Source: Hafnia paralvei ATCC 29927
Lineage (GTDB): Bacteria; Pseudomonadota; Gammaproteobacteria; Enterobacterales; Enterobacteriaceae
Assembly (NCBI RefSeq): GCF_001655005.1
Contig: NZ_LXET01000041.1
Coordinates: forward strand, 124,001 to 188,000
Reading direction: 5' to 3'
Length of the DNA: 64,000 nucleotides
Shown: positions 1 to 8,953 of the stretch, in pieces
How the letters are laid out: the number at the start of each line of letters is the position of its first letter
Position numbering within the stretch: position 1 is the stretch's first letter
Program-made: the position numbers and the translations under genes
The notes under the pieces: generated by a model
What the model saw: only the letters and a program-made list of their open reading frames with translations
Told to the model about the DNA's origin: nothing
Database searches by the model: none

Positions 1-626
1 ACGTGATCAATCATGCTGTTATCCCAGTTATTGGCAAACAGCGAGTTAGCGAAGCGCAAGGCCAGCAGGTTGAGAACCGTTTCTTTACCTAAATAGTGGT
101 CAATACGGTAAACCTGTGACTCATCGAAGAATTCTGCCACCTGATTGTTGATGGCTCGTGAGGACTCCAAATCAGTACCGAGAGGTTTTTCCATCACGAT
201 ACGGCTTGGCTCTTTGTTCAGACCTGATGCACCTAAACCTTGGCAGATCGCACCAAAAGTGCTTGGCGGCATAGCAAAGTAGTTGATGGTGACGCGTTTT
301 TTCTGATCCAGCATCTTGGCAAGATTTTTAAAATGCTGAGTGTCGTTGACGTCAAGGTTACAGAAATCCAGACGTGCGCTGAGCGTCGCCCACAGTTCTT
401 CATCAACTTTTTCTTTCAGGAAGGTATCCAGCGCTTCGCGCACGACCTTGGTGTAGGCGTCTTTATCCCATTCAGCGCGACCAACGCCGATGATACGAGT
501 GTCCGGATGGATATGACCGGCTTTTTCTAATTGGTACAGGGAAGGCAGCAGTTTACGGCGGGCTAAATCGCCCTTTGCGCCGAAAATGACCAGATCGCAG
601 GCCTGTGCTGTTGACGTAACCGCCAT
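1..626 (-). CDS. zwf: Glucose-6-phosphate 1-dehydrogenase, N-terminal part (partial)
   Basis: This is the first 208 codons of Zwf; the rest lies off the left edge. Zwf oxidises glucose-6-phosphate with NADP+ in the first step of the cytosolic pentose phosphate and Entner-Doudoroff routes. The start at 626 gives the typical N-terminus MAVTSTAQACDLVIFGAKGD, containing the dinucleotide-binding GAKGDLA motif, and a GAGGAG ribosome site sits seven bases upstream. It is divergent from hexR, whose product represses zwf in related bacteria, and a HexR-type palindrome lies just upstream of the start. Identity is very secure; only the truncation by the window edge limits it. Confidence 0.97.
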   Translation of the reverse strand, partial: MAVTSTAQACDLVIFGAKGDLARRKLLPSLYQLEKAGHIHPDTRIIGVGRAEWDKDAYTKVVREALDTFLKEKVDEELWATLSARLDFCNLDVNDTQHFKNLAKMLDQKKRVTINYFAMPPSTFGAICQGLGASGLNKEPSRIVMEKPLGTDLESSRAINNQVAEFFDESQVYRIDHYLGKETVLNLLALRFANSLFANNWDNSMIDH

Positions 627-651
627 GTTCATCTCCTCGTTGCAGGATGCT

Positions 652-666
652 TGTAATTTTATTACA
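652..666. promoter_or_regulatory. HexR-type operator in the zwf-hexR interval
   Basis: TGTAATTTTATTACA is a near-perfect 15-bp palindrome 26 bases upstream of the zwf start. It matches the TGTAAT-N3-ATTACA form known for HexR, the regulator encoded across the interval. A second partial match (TGTAAT at 769-774, ATGTAATTTT at 786-795) lies further up. HexR binding is inferred from family knowledge. Confidence 0.7.
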
Positions 667-1105
667 TGATTAATGTACTATTTTTGACTATAGCCAGTAA
701 ACATGCTTTTTTGCCGAAAATTTATACATAAAAGGTATTAAATTTTCTCAAATCCTGCCGCAAGCCATGTAATGACAGACACATTATGTAATTTTCTGTC
801 AAAACTGAACTAATATTACCATATCGAAAGTTAGACACACGTCATACTCTGGTAAAAAAAGCCCATCAAGCGGCATCATCTCGCTGCAAAGCAGTTACAG
901 CTCGTAGTATATTTTCATCAAACAACCATAGATTTCTCCTTTCTTTGAAATCGCTTTACCCAATAGATTTCAAAAATGCAGGAAAGCGGCTGGCGAGAAA
1001 GACCCGATAAGCTTACTAGAGTAAGTGATTCCGGCGCACGAAAGTAGCCAACCCACCTGCAATTTGAAAGATGACGGGTATACCATTCATGAGTGAATTT
1101 CGTAT
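667..1105. other. Divergent zwf/hexR promoter interval
   Basis: AT-rich intergenic stretch holding the divergent promoters of zwf (leftward) and hexR (rightward). Apart from the partial second HexR-like site near 769-795 I see no gene, terminator or repeat in it. Confidence 0.5.
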
Positions 1106-1975
1106 ATGAATACGCTGGACAAAATTCAGGCGAATCTGGACCAACTAAGCAAATCCGAGCGTAAAGTCGCCGAAGTCATCTTGGCTGCACCGCAGACCGC
1201 CATTCACTCTAGCATTGCAACGCTGGCGAAAATGGCTGATGTCAGCGAACCCACGGTTAACCGTTTTTGCCGACGTATGGAAACCAAAGGCTTCCCTGAT
1301 TTCAAACTTCATCTTGCACAGAGCCTTGCTAATGGGACGCCATATGTCAATCGAAACGTCGAAGAGACAGATAGCGTTGATGCTTATACCAGCAAAATAT
1401 TCGAATCAGCGATGGCCAGCCTTGAAATGGCCAAGAATAACCTTGATATGTCTGCGGTTAATCGCGCCGTAGACTTGCTAACGCAGGCGAAAAAAATCTC
1501 GTTCTTTGGCTTAGGCGCATCTGCCGCAGTGGCTCACGATGCCATGAACAAGTTTTTCCGTTTTAACATCCCCGTGGTTTACTTCGACGACATTGTCATG
1601 CAACGCATGAGCTGCATGAATTCGAACGAAGGCGATGTGGTTGTACTCATCTCTCATACAGGCAGAACGAAAAGCTTAGTAGAAATGGCGCATTTGGCTC
1701 GTGAGAACGACGCAACGGTCATTGCTATCACCTCCCGTGATACCCCACTGGCGTTAGAAGCTACACTTCCGTTGCTGCTCGATGTCCCTGAAGACACCGA
1801 TGTTTACATGCCAATGGTATCGCGCATTGCTCAATTAACACTCATAGATGCCTTGGCGACTGGCTTTACGCTGCGTAGAGGTGCAAAATTCAGAGATAAC
1901 TTGAAGCGAGTCAAAGAAGCGCTGAAAGAATCGCGCTTTGATAAGGGACTTGCGCTCCCCCACCATTTTGACTAG
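1106..1975 (+). CDS. hexR: HexR, RpiR-family repressor of sugar catabolism
   Basis: A 289-aa transcription factor with an N-terminal RpiR-type helix-turn-helix (about residues 1-77, including the segment ATLAKMADVSEPTVNRFCRR) and a C-terminal SIS sugar-isomerase-fold domain (about 120-250, with the SHTGRT phosphosugar-binding loop). In proteobacteria HexR senses 2-keto-3-deoxy-6-phosphogluconate and controls zwf, edd/eda and glycolytic genes. It lies between its expected target zwf (divergent) and pykA (downstream, same strand), the usual enterobacterial arrangement. Length matches the family. No clear Shine-Dalgarno precedes this ATG, but the N-terminus MNTLDKIQANL is the conserved one. Confidence 0.96.
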   Translation: MNTLDKIQANLDQLSKSERKVAEVILAAPQTAIHSSIATLAKMADVSEPTVNRFCRRMETKGFPDFKLHLAQSLANGTPYVNRNVEETDSVDAYTSKIFESAMASLEMAKNNLDMSAVNRAVDLLTQAKKISFFGLGASAAVAHDAMNKFFRFNIPVVYFDDIVMQRMSCMNSNEGDVVVLISHTGRTKSLVEMAHLARENDATVIAITSRDTPLALEATLPLLLDVPEDTDVYMPMVSRIAQLTLIDALATGFTLRRGAKFRDNLKRVKEALKESRFDKGLALPHHFD

Positions 1976-2240
1976 AACATGACAGGGATTCAGCGCAGGA
2001 AACGGTTTTAACGACAATCAGGCACCAAAGCATAAAAACAATCGGTCATTTTCTGCTAAATAAAGAAGAGACTGGTATTAATCAACCGCATGCACTCTCT
2101 TTTGCGGTTTCATGCGAGCAGGCTTGATGAGTTGATGTGCCCAGTTTGAAAAACAATGGGTGTAACGTGGATGCGTAATCAACTGCCTGTTCGTTGTATT
2201 GGCAACAACACCAATGCTTCACATGTCAACGGAGTTACAC

Positions 2241-3683
2241 ATGTCCAGACGGCTCAGAAGAACCAAGATCGTAACCACCTTAGGCCCAGCAACCGACCGC
2301 GATAATAATCTTGAAAAAATTATTTCAGCTGGCGCTAACGTTGTTCGTCTCAATTTCTCTCATGGCAGCGCTGAAGATCATTTAGCCCGCGCCAATAAAG
2401 TCCGTGAAATTGCAGCAAAACTGGGGCGACACGTCGCTATCCTAGGCGACCTGCAGGGCCCAAAAATTCGCGTTTCGACGTTTAAAGAAGGCAAAGTATT
2501 CCTCAACATCGGCGATAAATTCCTGTTAGATGCCGATCTCACCACCGGTGAAGGCGATAAAGAAAAAGTCGGTATCGACTACAAACGCCTGCCAGAAGAC
2601 GTTGTTCCAGGCGACATCCTGCTGCTCGACGATGGCCGCGTGCAGCTAAAAGTGCTTGAAGTTAAAGGCAGTAAAGTCTTTACCGAAGTCACCGTGGGTG
2701 GCCCGCTGTCCAATAACAAAGGCATTAACAAGTTAGGTGGTGGCCTGTCTGCCGAAGCGTTAACTGAAAAAGACATCGCCGATATCGCCACTGCAGCGAA
2801 AATTTCCGTCGATTATCTGGCCGTCTCCTTCCCTCGCACCGGTGAAGATATCAACTATGCACGTCGTTTAGCGCGTGACGCTGGCTGTGATGCCAAAATT
2901 GTGGCGAAAGTAGAGCGTGCTGAAGCCGTATGTAGCGAAGAAGCGATGGATGACATCATTCTTGCTTCCGATGTTGTGATGGTTGCTCGTGGTGACTTAG
3001 GCGTCGAGATTGGCGATCCGGAACTGGTCGGCATCCAGAAGCAGTTGATCCGCCGCGCGCGTAAATTGAATCGTACCGTCATCACAGCCACTCAGATGAT
3101 GGAATCCATGATCACCAACCCAATGCCAACGCGTGCTGAAGTCATGGACGTTGCAAACGCCGTGCTGGATGGCACCGATGCGGTGATGTTGTCGGCGGAA
3201 ACGGCAGCAGGCCAGTATCCGGCTGAAACCGTAGCAGCGATGGCACGCGTCTGTCTGGGTGCGGAAAAAATCCCAAGCATCAACGTGTCTAAACACCGCT
3301 TAGACGTACAGTTCGACAACATCGAAGAAGCCATCGCCATGTCGAGCATGTATGCGGCTAACCACCTAAAAGGTGTGACGGCGATTATCGCCATGACAGA
3401 GTCGGGGCGTACCGCGTTGATGATGTCGCGTATCAGCTCTGGCCTACCTATTTTTGCCATGTCTCACCGTGAGCGTACGCTAAACCTGACTGCACTCTAT
3501 CGCGGCGTGACGCCGGTTTATTTCGATAGCACCAGCGATGGCGTAGCCGCAGCTCAGGATGCAGCAAATCTGCTTCGTGACAAGGGCTTCTTGGTTTCAG
3601 GCGACTTGGTTATCGTCACTCAGGGCGACGTCATGGGGACCGTGGGCAGCACGAACACCAGCCGTATTCTGCGCGTTGAATAA
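2241..3683 (+). CDS. pykA: Pyruvate kinase II (PykA)
   Basis: A 480-aa pyruvate kinase that converts phosphoenolpyruvate and ADP to pyruvate and ATP in the cytosol. The start at 2241 gives MSRRLRRTKIVTTLGPATD, the conserved type II N-terminus, and has a GGAG site eight bases upstream. An ATG 14 codons earlier is in frame but would add a non-conserved leader. Visible are the catalytic barrel with NFSHG, the LQGPKIR segment, the beta-domain and the VARGDLGVE motif. It is followed at once by a strong terminator. Spacing from hexR is 265 bp, so it probably has its own promoter. Confidence 0.97.
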   Translation: MSRRLRRTKIVTTLGPATDRDNNLEKIISAGANVVRLNFSHGSAEDHLARANKVREIAAKLGRHVAILGDLQGPKIRVSTFKEGKVFLNIGDKFLLDADLTTGEGDKEKVGIDYKRLPEDVVPGDILLLDDGRVQLKVLEVKGSKVFTEVTVGGPLSNNKGINKLGGGLSAEALTEKDIADIATAAKISVDYLAVSFPRTGEDINYARRLARDAGCDAKIVAKVERAEAVCSEEAMDDIILASDVVMVARGDLGVEIGDPELVGIQKQLIRRARKLNRTVITATQMMESMITNPMPTRAEVMDVANAVLDGTDAVMLSAETAAGQYPAETVAAMARVCLGAEKIPSINVSKHRLDVQFDNIEEAIAMSSMYAANHLKGVTAIIAMTESGRTALMMSRISSGLPIFAMSHRERTLNLTALYRGVTPVYFDSTSDGVAAAQDAANLLRDKGFLVSGDLVIVTQGDVMGTVGSTNTSRILRVE

Positions 3684-3707
3684 GACGTTCTAATCGCCAA
3701 ATACACA

Positions 3708-3730
3708 AGGGGCGCATCGCGCCCCTTTTT
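3708..3730 (+). terminator. Rho-independent terminator of pykA
   Basis: Seven-base GC stem GGGGCGC-atc-GCGCCCC followed by TTTTTC, 25 bases after the pykA stop codon. Confidence 0.9.
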
Positions 3731-3754
3731 CATCGGTAGATCAACAGCTTTAGC

Positions 3755-4717
3755 CTACAGGTCTTTGCGCTTGTAGGGCTCTATCTCGCCCGGTTTGCGG
3801 GTCTTCAATAGCTTGAGTATCCAAGTGTACTGTTCTGGATGCGGCCCCATCAAGAGTTCCACCTCTTCGTTCATCCTGCGCGCCATATCATGTTCGTTCA
3901 TCTCAGCAATATCATCCATGGGTGGACGAATATAGATATCCAACGTGCTGGTTTTGCCGTCATAAACTGGAAACAGTGGAATGACCTGCGCGCGACACAG
4001 CTTCATTAAACGACCTATTGCCGGTAACGTAGCTTTATAGGTTGCGAAGAAATCCACAAACTCACTGTGTTCTGCACCGTGATCTTGATCGGGGAGGTAA
4101 TACCCCCAGTAACCGTGACGCACTGAGCTGATGAAAGGTTTGATGCCATCATCACGCGCATGCATACGCCCGCCAAAACGCCGCCGACAAGTATTCCATA
4201 ACCAGTCAATCATCTTATTTTTCTGATTATGGAACATGGCCGCCATCGGCTGACCTTGAGCGGCCAGCAGCATTGCGGGAATATCAACCGCCCAACCATG
4301 TGGAACCAAGAAGATGGCATTCCCACCGCGCTCACGTAAGGCCTCGATATGTTCCATACCGTGCCAACGGGTACGCTTCAGCACTCGCTGTGGATCACGT
4401 AGCGTAAGCTCAGCCATCAAAAACATCGACTGCCCCGCTCGCTCGAACATACGGTCAATAATCTCTTCGCGCTGCGCTTCGCTTAATTCAGGAAAACAAT
4501 ACAGCAGATTAATTCGCGCACGACGGCGAGCGCCACCCGCTAATTTACCCGCCCAACGACCCACTGTCGCGAGGATGGGATCCCGAACTCGCACGGGCAA
4601 ATAGGCCATCGCCACCATCGTGCCGACACCTAACCATGCACCCCAATATTTGGGTAACAAAAAACTTTTCTCAAACTGCGGAATAAACTCCACGTTTGAC
4701 CGTTGTTCTTTTTCCAT
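3755..4717 (-). CDS. lpxM: Lipid A myristoyl (secondary acyl) transferase LpxM
   Basis: A 320-aa LpxL/LpxM/HtrB-family acyltransferase that adds the last secondary acyl chain to Kdo2-lipid A at the inner face of the cytoplasmic membrane. One N-terminal membrane anchor (about residues 25-45) precedes the catalytic HX4D motif HGWAVD at residues 140-145. The sequence LRDPQRVLKRTRWHGMEHIE and the C-terminal EQYTWILKLLKTRKPGE are typical of LpxM. It lies beside mepM on the same strand, as in E. coli, but a strong terminator between them suggests separate transcripts. LpxM rather than LpxL is favoured by context and sequence recall. Confidence 0.95.
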   Translation of the reverse strand: MEKEQRSNVEFIPQFEKSFLLPKYWGAWLGVGTMVAMAYLPVRVRDPILATVGRWAGKLAGGARRRARINLLYCFPELSEAQREEIIDRMFERAGQSMFLMAELTLRDPQRVLKRTRWHGMEHIEALRERGGNAIFLVPHGWAVDIPAMLLAAQGQPMAAMFHNQKNKMIDWLWNTCRRRFGGRMHARDDGIKPFISSVRHGYWGYYLPDQDHGAEHSEFVDFFATYKATLPAIGRLMKLCRAQVIPLFPVYDGKTSTLDIYIRPPMDDIAEMNEHDMARRMNEEVELLMGPHPEQYTWILKLLKTRKPGEIEPYKRKDL

Positions 4718-4833
4718 GCGAAAACTCTTTAATCAAATATCAGCTAATTATATACCTAAGCCGTCTGACATTAATTTTTATCTAACTTTTCAGATATAAC
4801 GGCTGACAAAACATTATCCTGCGCATTACTTGC

Positions 4834-4871
4834 GTAAAGAAAAACAGCCGGAGAATAAAGCCGGCTGTTTT
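4834..4871 (-). terminator. Terminator of mepM
   Basis: Eleven-base perfect stem AAAACAGCCGG (4841-4851) / CCGGCTGTTTT (4861-4871). Read leftward it is followed by TCTTT, 17 bases past the mepM stop. Confidence 0.85.
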
Positions 4872-4887
4872 GCGAAAGAAGTGAATT

Positions 4888-6213
4888 TTAATCTAGCTGA
4901 AGCTGTGGAACAACCTGACGCACCTGAGCTAAGTACTCTCTGCGGTCTTTACCCGATAATCCATCGGAGCGTGGCAACTGCGCCGTTAGCGGGTTCACCG
5001 CCTGATTATTCAACCAGAATTCATAGTGGAGATGAGGCCCAGTAGAACGCCCTGTGTTGCCTGACAGTGCGATACGATCGCCACGTTTAACTTTCTGCCC
5101 TGGCTTCACAAGGATTTTTTTCAGGTGCATAAAACGCGTTGTATATTGGCGACCGTGGCGAATAACCACATAGTTACCGGCGGCCCCGCTGCGCTTCGCT
5201 ATGACCACCTCTCCATCCCCAACCGCCAACACTGGAGTTCCTACCGGCATGGCAAAATCGACACCGCGATGCGGTGCAACACGTCCGGTGACCGGATTAA
5301 CACGGCGCGGGTTGAAGTTGGATGAAACACGGAATTGTTTGGTCGTCGGGAAACGCATGAAGCCTTTCGCCAAACCGCTACCCTGACGATCGTAGAATTT
5401 ACCATCGTCTGCGCGCACCGCGTAATAATCTTTCCCACCGGTACGCATTCTCACGCCCAGAAGCTGGCTCTGTTCGCTACGACCATTCAACTCTTCTCGA
5501 GACATCAGCACCGCAAACTGATCGCCTTTCTGTAGTTTGCGGAAATCCATTTGCCACTGCAGCGCCTTGATAACAGCGTTCACTTCGGAACGGCTCAGTC
5601 CCGCTGCGCGAGCGCTATTCACAAAGCTGCCGTTAAGCGTTCCGGTGACAACTTTGTTTTTCCATTCGCCCTGCTGAGATTCGACAGCCTCTTTGAAATT
5701 GCCGTTAACCAGATTGTAGGTGCGAGTTTCACGGCGATTGACTTCCCAAGTCAACTGCTGCAATTCGCCAGCGTCATTCAATACCCATGAAAGGGTTTGA
5801 CCAATTTTCAGGTTGCGCAGTGCTGGATTTTGCTTAGCTAACGCAGACACTTCTGACATATCGATACCAAACTGCGTCAGAATGCTACCCAGCGTATCGC
5901 CAGTAGAAACAACGTAGTCGTGAGTACCGGAATCGTTATCCGCTTTATCGTCTAATTCGTCGGTAGGAACTTCATCTTCTGGTGCGGGCTGATCCAGTGG
6001 CTCACTGGCTTCAGGGACAAGAGTTCGCAACTGTTGATTATCCAAAGGAATAATCTTGGCAGTGGCGCTATCGCTATCAATGTTTGGCTGGTAAACGAAT
6101 GGCCGCCAAATGGAGACGGCCAACGTGATGACGGTCAGTGACCCTAGCATAACCCGATGTGGTCGGGGCAAGTTGTTATACGCTAGGGCGATAGATCGCG
6201 CTATCTGCTGCAC
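4888..6213 (-). CDS. mepM: Murein DD-endopeptidase MepM
   Basis: A 441-aa bitopic envelope enzyme that cleaves D-Ala-meso-DAP crosslinks so that new peptidoglycan can be inserted. It has an N-terminal membrane segment (about residues 20-40), a LysM-like/OapA region with the pattern VSTGDTLGSILTQFG, and a C-terminal M23 (LytM) metallopeptidase domain with both zinc motifs, HRGVDFA (HxxxD) and HLHYEF (HxH). Active-site residues look intact. The gene is adjacent to znuA on the same strand with only 13 bp between them, so read-through from the zinc-regulated znuA promoter is possible. Zinc dependence of the enzyme makes that pairing sensible, but this is inference. Confidence 0.96.
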   Translation of the reverse strand: MQQIARSIALAYNNLPRPHRVMLGSLTVITLAVSIWRPFVYQPNIDSDSATAKIIPLDNQQLRTLVPEASEPLDQPAPEDEVPTDELDDKADNDSGTHDYVVSTGDTLGSILTQFGIDMSEVSALAKQNPALRNLKIGQTLSWVLNDAGELQQLTWEVNRRETRTYNLVNGNFKEAVESQQGEWKNKVVTGTLNGSFVNSARAAGLSRSEVNAVIKALQWQMDFRKLQKGDQFAVLMSREELNGRSEQSQLLGVRMRTGGKDYYAVRADDGKFYDRQGSGLAKGFMRFPTTKQFRVSSNFNPRRVNPVTGRVAPHRGVDFAMPVGTPVLAVGDGEVVIAKRSGAAGNYVVIRHGRQYTTRFMHLKKILVKPGQKVKRGDRIALSGNTGRSTGPHLHYEFWLNNQAVNPLTAQLPRSDGLSGKDRREYLAQVRQVVPQLQLD

Positions 6214-6226
6214 TCGGATGTTCCTC

Positions 6227-7237
6227 TTAATCTCCGTTCAGGCAGCTTAAATACTGTTGTGATAGCTGAGTTAAAAACCTCATGTAACTATCAGCACCCA
6301 GTGCGATTTCGCTTCCCAAGGGATCTAAGGTTCCTTGGCGGACTTTTGTCCCCTGCGCTACCGCTGAGATTACTGCTGGCCTGAACTGTGGCTCAGCGAA
6401 AACGCAAACGGCTTTCTGCTCAACCAAATGTGTTCGAATTTGATGTAAACGCTGTGCGCCAGGCTGAATCTCGGGATTGACCGTGAAGTGACCTAAAGGA
6501 GTCAGACCAAAGGTGTTCTCGAAGTAACCATAGGCATCATGAAAGACAAAATAGCCTTTACCTTGCACAGGCCGCAGCATCATACCAACATTTTTTTGCG
6601 TCTGCTCTAGTTGTTCCTCGAATTTACGTAGGTTGACATCCAGTTTGTCTTTGTTTTGTGGACTTTGTAACAATAATTTATCGTGTATCGCTATCGCGAT
6701 CTGTTTTGCAATGGCCGGAGATAGCCAAATATGCAGGTTATACTGGCCATGATCGTGATCGTGATGTTCTTCGGAGGCAGTCTCTGCGCCATTTGTAACA
6801 TTATGTGCAACAGAACTTTCAGATTTTTCTGTGTTGCTTTCTAGTTCTACAGATTTATGGTCGTGGTCATGATCGTCATCACCGGCGATAAGCAGGCTGT
6901 GAACGGCCGGCAGACCAGATAGCATCAGGTTTTTGTTATTTTCGAGCTGTTGGGTCGGTTTAGTCAGAAAAGCCTCCATTTCCGGCCCTACCCATACCAC
7001 AAGGTCCGCCTCACGCAATCGTTTGATATCCGATGGCTTGAGTGCATAATCATGCGGAGAAGCTCCATCTGGAAGCAAAACTTCAGTCTCAGTCACTCCG
7101 TCAGCAATTGCCGACGCAATAAATCCTAATGGACGTATTGAGGTCAATACCGCTGCCTGAGCGCAGCTAATACCTGCACTGGTCACCAATGCTGCAGCAA
7201 TAATAGTGCGCTTAAACCACGCTTTTTTGTGTATCAT
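6227..7237 (-). CDS. znuA: Zinc ABC transporter, periplasmic binding protein ZnuA
   Basis: A 336-aa cluster A-I metal-binding protein that captures Zn2+ in the periplasm for ZnuBC. The start at 7237 gives a signal peptide (MIHKKAWFKRTIIAAALV, ending CAQA-A). The longer frame opening at 7288 would run through the Zur operator, so it was rejected. A His/Asp-rich loop (DDDHDHDH and EEHHDHDHGQ) occupies roughly residues 120-165, and conserved metal-ligand histidines occur in the SPHDY, LHIWLSP and FHDAYGYF segments. It is divergent from znuCB with a shared Zur-like site, the standard enterobacterial layout. Confidence 0.97.
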   Translation of the reverse strand: MIHKKAWFKRTIIAAALVTSAGISCAQAAVLTSIRPLGFIASAIADGVTETEVLLPDGASPHDYALKPSDIKRLREADLVVWVGPEMEAFLTKPTQQLENNKNLMLSGLPAVHSLLIAGDDDHDHDHKSVELESNTEKSESSVAHNVTNGAETASEEHHDHDHGQYNLHIWLSPAIAKQIAIAIHDKLLLQSPQNKDKLDVNLRKFEEQLEQTQKNVGMMLRPVQGKGYFVFHDAYGYFENTFGLTPLGHFTVNPEIQPGAQRLHQIRTHLVEQKAVCVFAEPQFRPAVISAVAQGTKVRQGTLDPLGSEIALGADSYMRFLTQLSQQYLSCLNGD

Positions 7238-7263
7238 GTCAAAATTCTCTTCGTCAATTTGGG

Positions 7264-7286
7264 CGATCGTTATATTATAACATTTC
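7264..7286. promoter_or_regulatory. Zur-type zinc-responsive operator
   Basis: Contains the 13-bp palindrome GTTATATTATAAC (7269-7281) extended on the right by ATTTC, resembling GAAATGTTATA-N-TATAACATTTC known for Zur at znuA/znuCB. It sits midway between divergent znuA and znuC, so zinc repletion would repress both. The left half is degenerate. Confidence 0.8.
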
Positions 7287-7310
7287 ACTCATTCTGCAAT
7301 ACGCAAAAAC

Positions 7311-8102
7311 ATGTCGAGTCAAAATAATAGTAGTTTGCAAAATAATCGTAGTTTGGTATCTCTCAAGGACATTACGGTGAGTTTTGGCTCTCGTAACGTG
7401 CTATCACATATATCACTCGACCTGAAGCCGGGACGCATTCTCACGCTTCTTGGGCCAAATGGTGCTGGAAAATCAACGCTGGTACGCGTGGTGCTGGGCT
7501 TAGTCAAACCCACATCAGGTTCGATTACCACCGCCAATAATTTGACCATTGGCTATGTGCCACAAAAACTTCACCTTGACGCTACGCTGCCGTTAACCGT
7601 CAGCCGTTTTATGCGTCTGCGCCCCGGTGTGCGCAAAGACGATGTATTACCCGCCCTAAAGCGTGTTCACGCGGCACACCTGCTTAATCAGCCTATGCAG
7701 AAGTTATCTGGCGGCGAAAATCAACGCGTTTTACTCGCTAGAGCCTTGCTTAACAAACCTGATTTGCTGGTATTAGACGAACCCACTGCTGGCGTTGACG
7801 TTAACGGCCAACTTGCGCTTTATGATTTGATTAATCAGCTGAGGCAAGAGCTTAACTGCTCGGTATTGATGGTTTCCCACGATCTACATTTAGTTATGGC
7901 GAAAACTGATGAAGTGCTGTGCTTGAACCAGCATATTTGCTGCTCGGGGACTCCTGAGGTGGTTTCCCTGCATCCAGAATTTATTGCCATGTTTGGCAAC
8001 CGTGGTGCAGAACAACTGGCGATTTATCGTCACCACCATAACCACCGCCACGATTTACAAGGAAAAATCATCTTGAAGAGTAATGGGAGTCAGCAGTCAT
8101 GA
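7311..8102 (+). CDS. znuC: Zinc ABC transporter, ATPase ZnuC
   Basis: A 263-aa ABC ATPase powering zinc import with ZnuA and ZnuB. It shows Walker A GPNGAGKST, signature LSGGENQR, Walker B LLVLDEPT and the switch His (MVSHD). The C-terminus is His-rich (IYRHHHNHRHDLQG), as in E. coli ZnuC. Compared with E. coli the N-terminus carries a short Asn/Ser-rich extension before SLVSLKDITVSFG. No good Shine-Dalgarno precedes the ATG at 7311, so the exact start is less certain. Its last four bases overlap the znuB start (ATGA), indicating translational coupling. Confidence 0.95.
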   Translation: MSSQNNSSLQNNRSLVSLKDITVSFGSRNVLSHISLDLKPGRILTLLGPNGAGKSTLVRVVLGLVKPTSGSITTANNLTIGYVPQKLHLDATLPLTVSRFMRLRPGVRKDDVLPALKRVHAAHLLNQPMQKLSGGENQRVLLARALLNKPDLLVLDEPTAGVDVNGQLALYDLINQLRQELNCSVLMVSHDLHLVMAKTDEVLCLNQHICCSGTPEVVSLHPEFIAMFGNRGAEQLAIYRHHHNHRHDLQGKIILKSNGSQQS

Positions 8103-8884
8103 TTGAGTTACTTCTTCCGGGCTGGATCGCGGGAGCGTTACTGGCGTTGACTGCGGGTCCTCTGGGGTCATTTGTCGTATGGCGGCGCATGTCTTACTTC
8201 GGTGATACGCTAGCGCATGCCTCATTGCTTGGCGTGGCGTTTGGCTTATTGCTGAATGTGAATCCTTTCTTCGCCGTTATCGTCGTCACTCTGCTACTGG
8301 CGATTGGCTTAGTGTGGTTAGAGCGTCGCCCCACACTCGGCGTTGACACCCTACTTGGCATCATGGCACACAGTGCGCTTTCGCTAGGCCTGGTCGTGGT
8401 CGCTTTAATGTCGAATGTACGCGTCGATCTCATGGCTTATTTATTTGGCGATCTGCTTTCGGTGACCTATAACGATATCGTGATGATAGCGATTGGCGTT
8501 GCCATTGTTCTCGGTATTCTGTGGTGGCAGTGGCGCCCACTGCTGTCCGTCACTATTAGCCCAGAGCTCGCCCACGTCGACGGCGTTAATCTTGAGCGCG
8601 TTCGTATGATACTGATGCTGGTAACGGCGTTGACCATCGGCTTGGCAATGAAATTTGTTGGGGCTTTAATCATCACCTCACTGCTGATTATCCCTGCTGC
8701 CACCGCGCGCCGTTTTTCCCGCACGCCGGAGCAAATGGCAAGCATTGCCGTGATCATTGGTATTCTAGCGGTGACCGGTGGGCTAACCTTCTCTGCCTTT
8801 TACGATACGCCTGCAGGGCCGTCGGTGGTGCTATGCGCAACCGCCATGTTTATTCTCAGCCTGAGCAAAAAACAAAGCGTTTAA
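8099..8884 (+). CDS. znuB: Zinc ABC transporter, permease ZnuB
   Basis: A 261-aa, highly hydrophobic ABC-3 family permease with about seven to eight membrane helices; it forms the inner-membrane channel of ZnuABC. It starts within the znuC stop codon (ATGA overlap). Length and the segments RRMSYFGDTLAHASLLG and KFVGALIITSLLIIPAATARR are typical. It ends just before a bidirectional terminator shared with convergent ruvB. Confidence 0.96.
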   Translation: MIELLLPGWIAGALLALTAGPLGSFVVWRRMSYFGDTLAHASLLGVAFGLLLNVNPFFAVIVVTLLLAIGLVWLERRPTLGVDTLLGIMAHSALSLGLVVVALMSNVRVDLMAYLFGDLLSVTYNDIVMIAIGVAIVLGILWWQWRPLLSVTISPELAHVDGVNLERVRMILMLVTALTIGLAMKFVGALIITSLLIIPAATARRFSRTPEQMASIAVIIGILAVTGGLTFSAFYDTPAGPSVVLCATAMFILSLSKKQSV

Positions 8885-8904
8885 CGTGAGATATCTGTAA
8901 AAGC

Positions 8905-8940
8905 AAAAAGCCCGAGACATTGAATATGCTCGGGCTTTTT
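8905..8940. terminator. Bidirectional terminator between znuB and ruvB
   Basis: Perfect 12-bp stem AAAAAGCCCGAG / CTCGGGCTTTTT with a 12-base loop. It has a T-run in both orientations and lies between convergent genes. Confidence 0.92.
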
Positions 8941-8953
8941 TATTTAGCACTGG

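Noticed and set aside
7237..7288. Longer ZnuA N-terminus starting at 7288
   Set aside because: It would place the coding start over the Zur operator and remove the signal peptide from the N-terminus.
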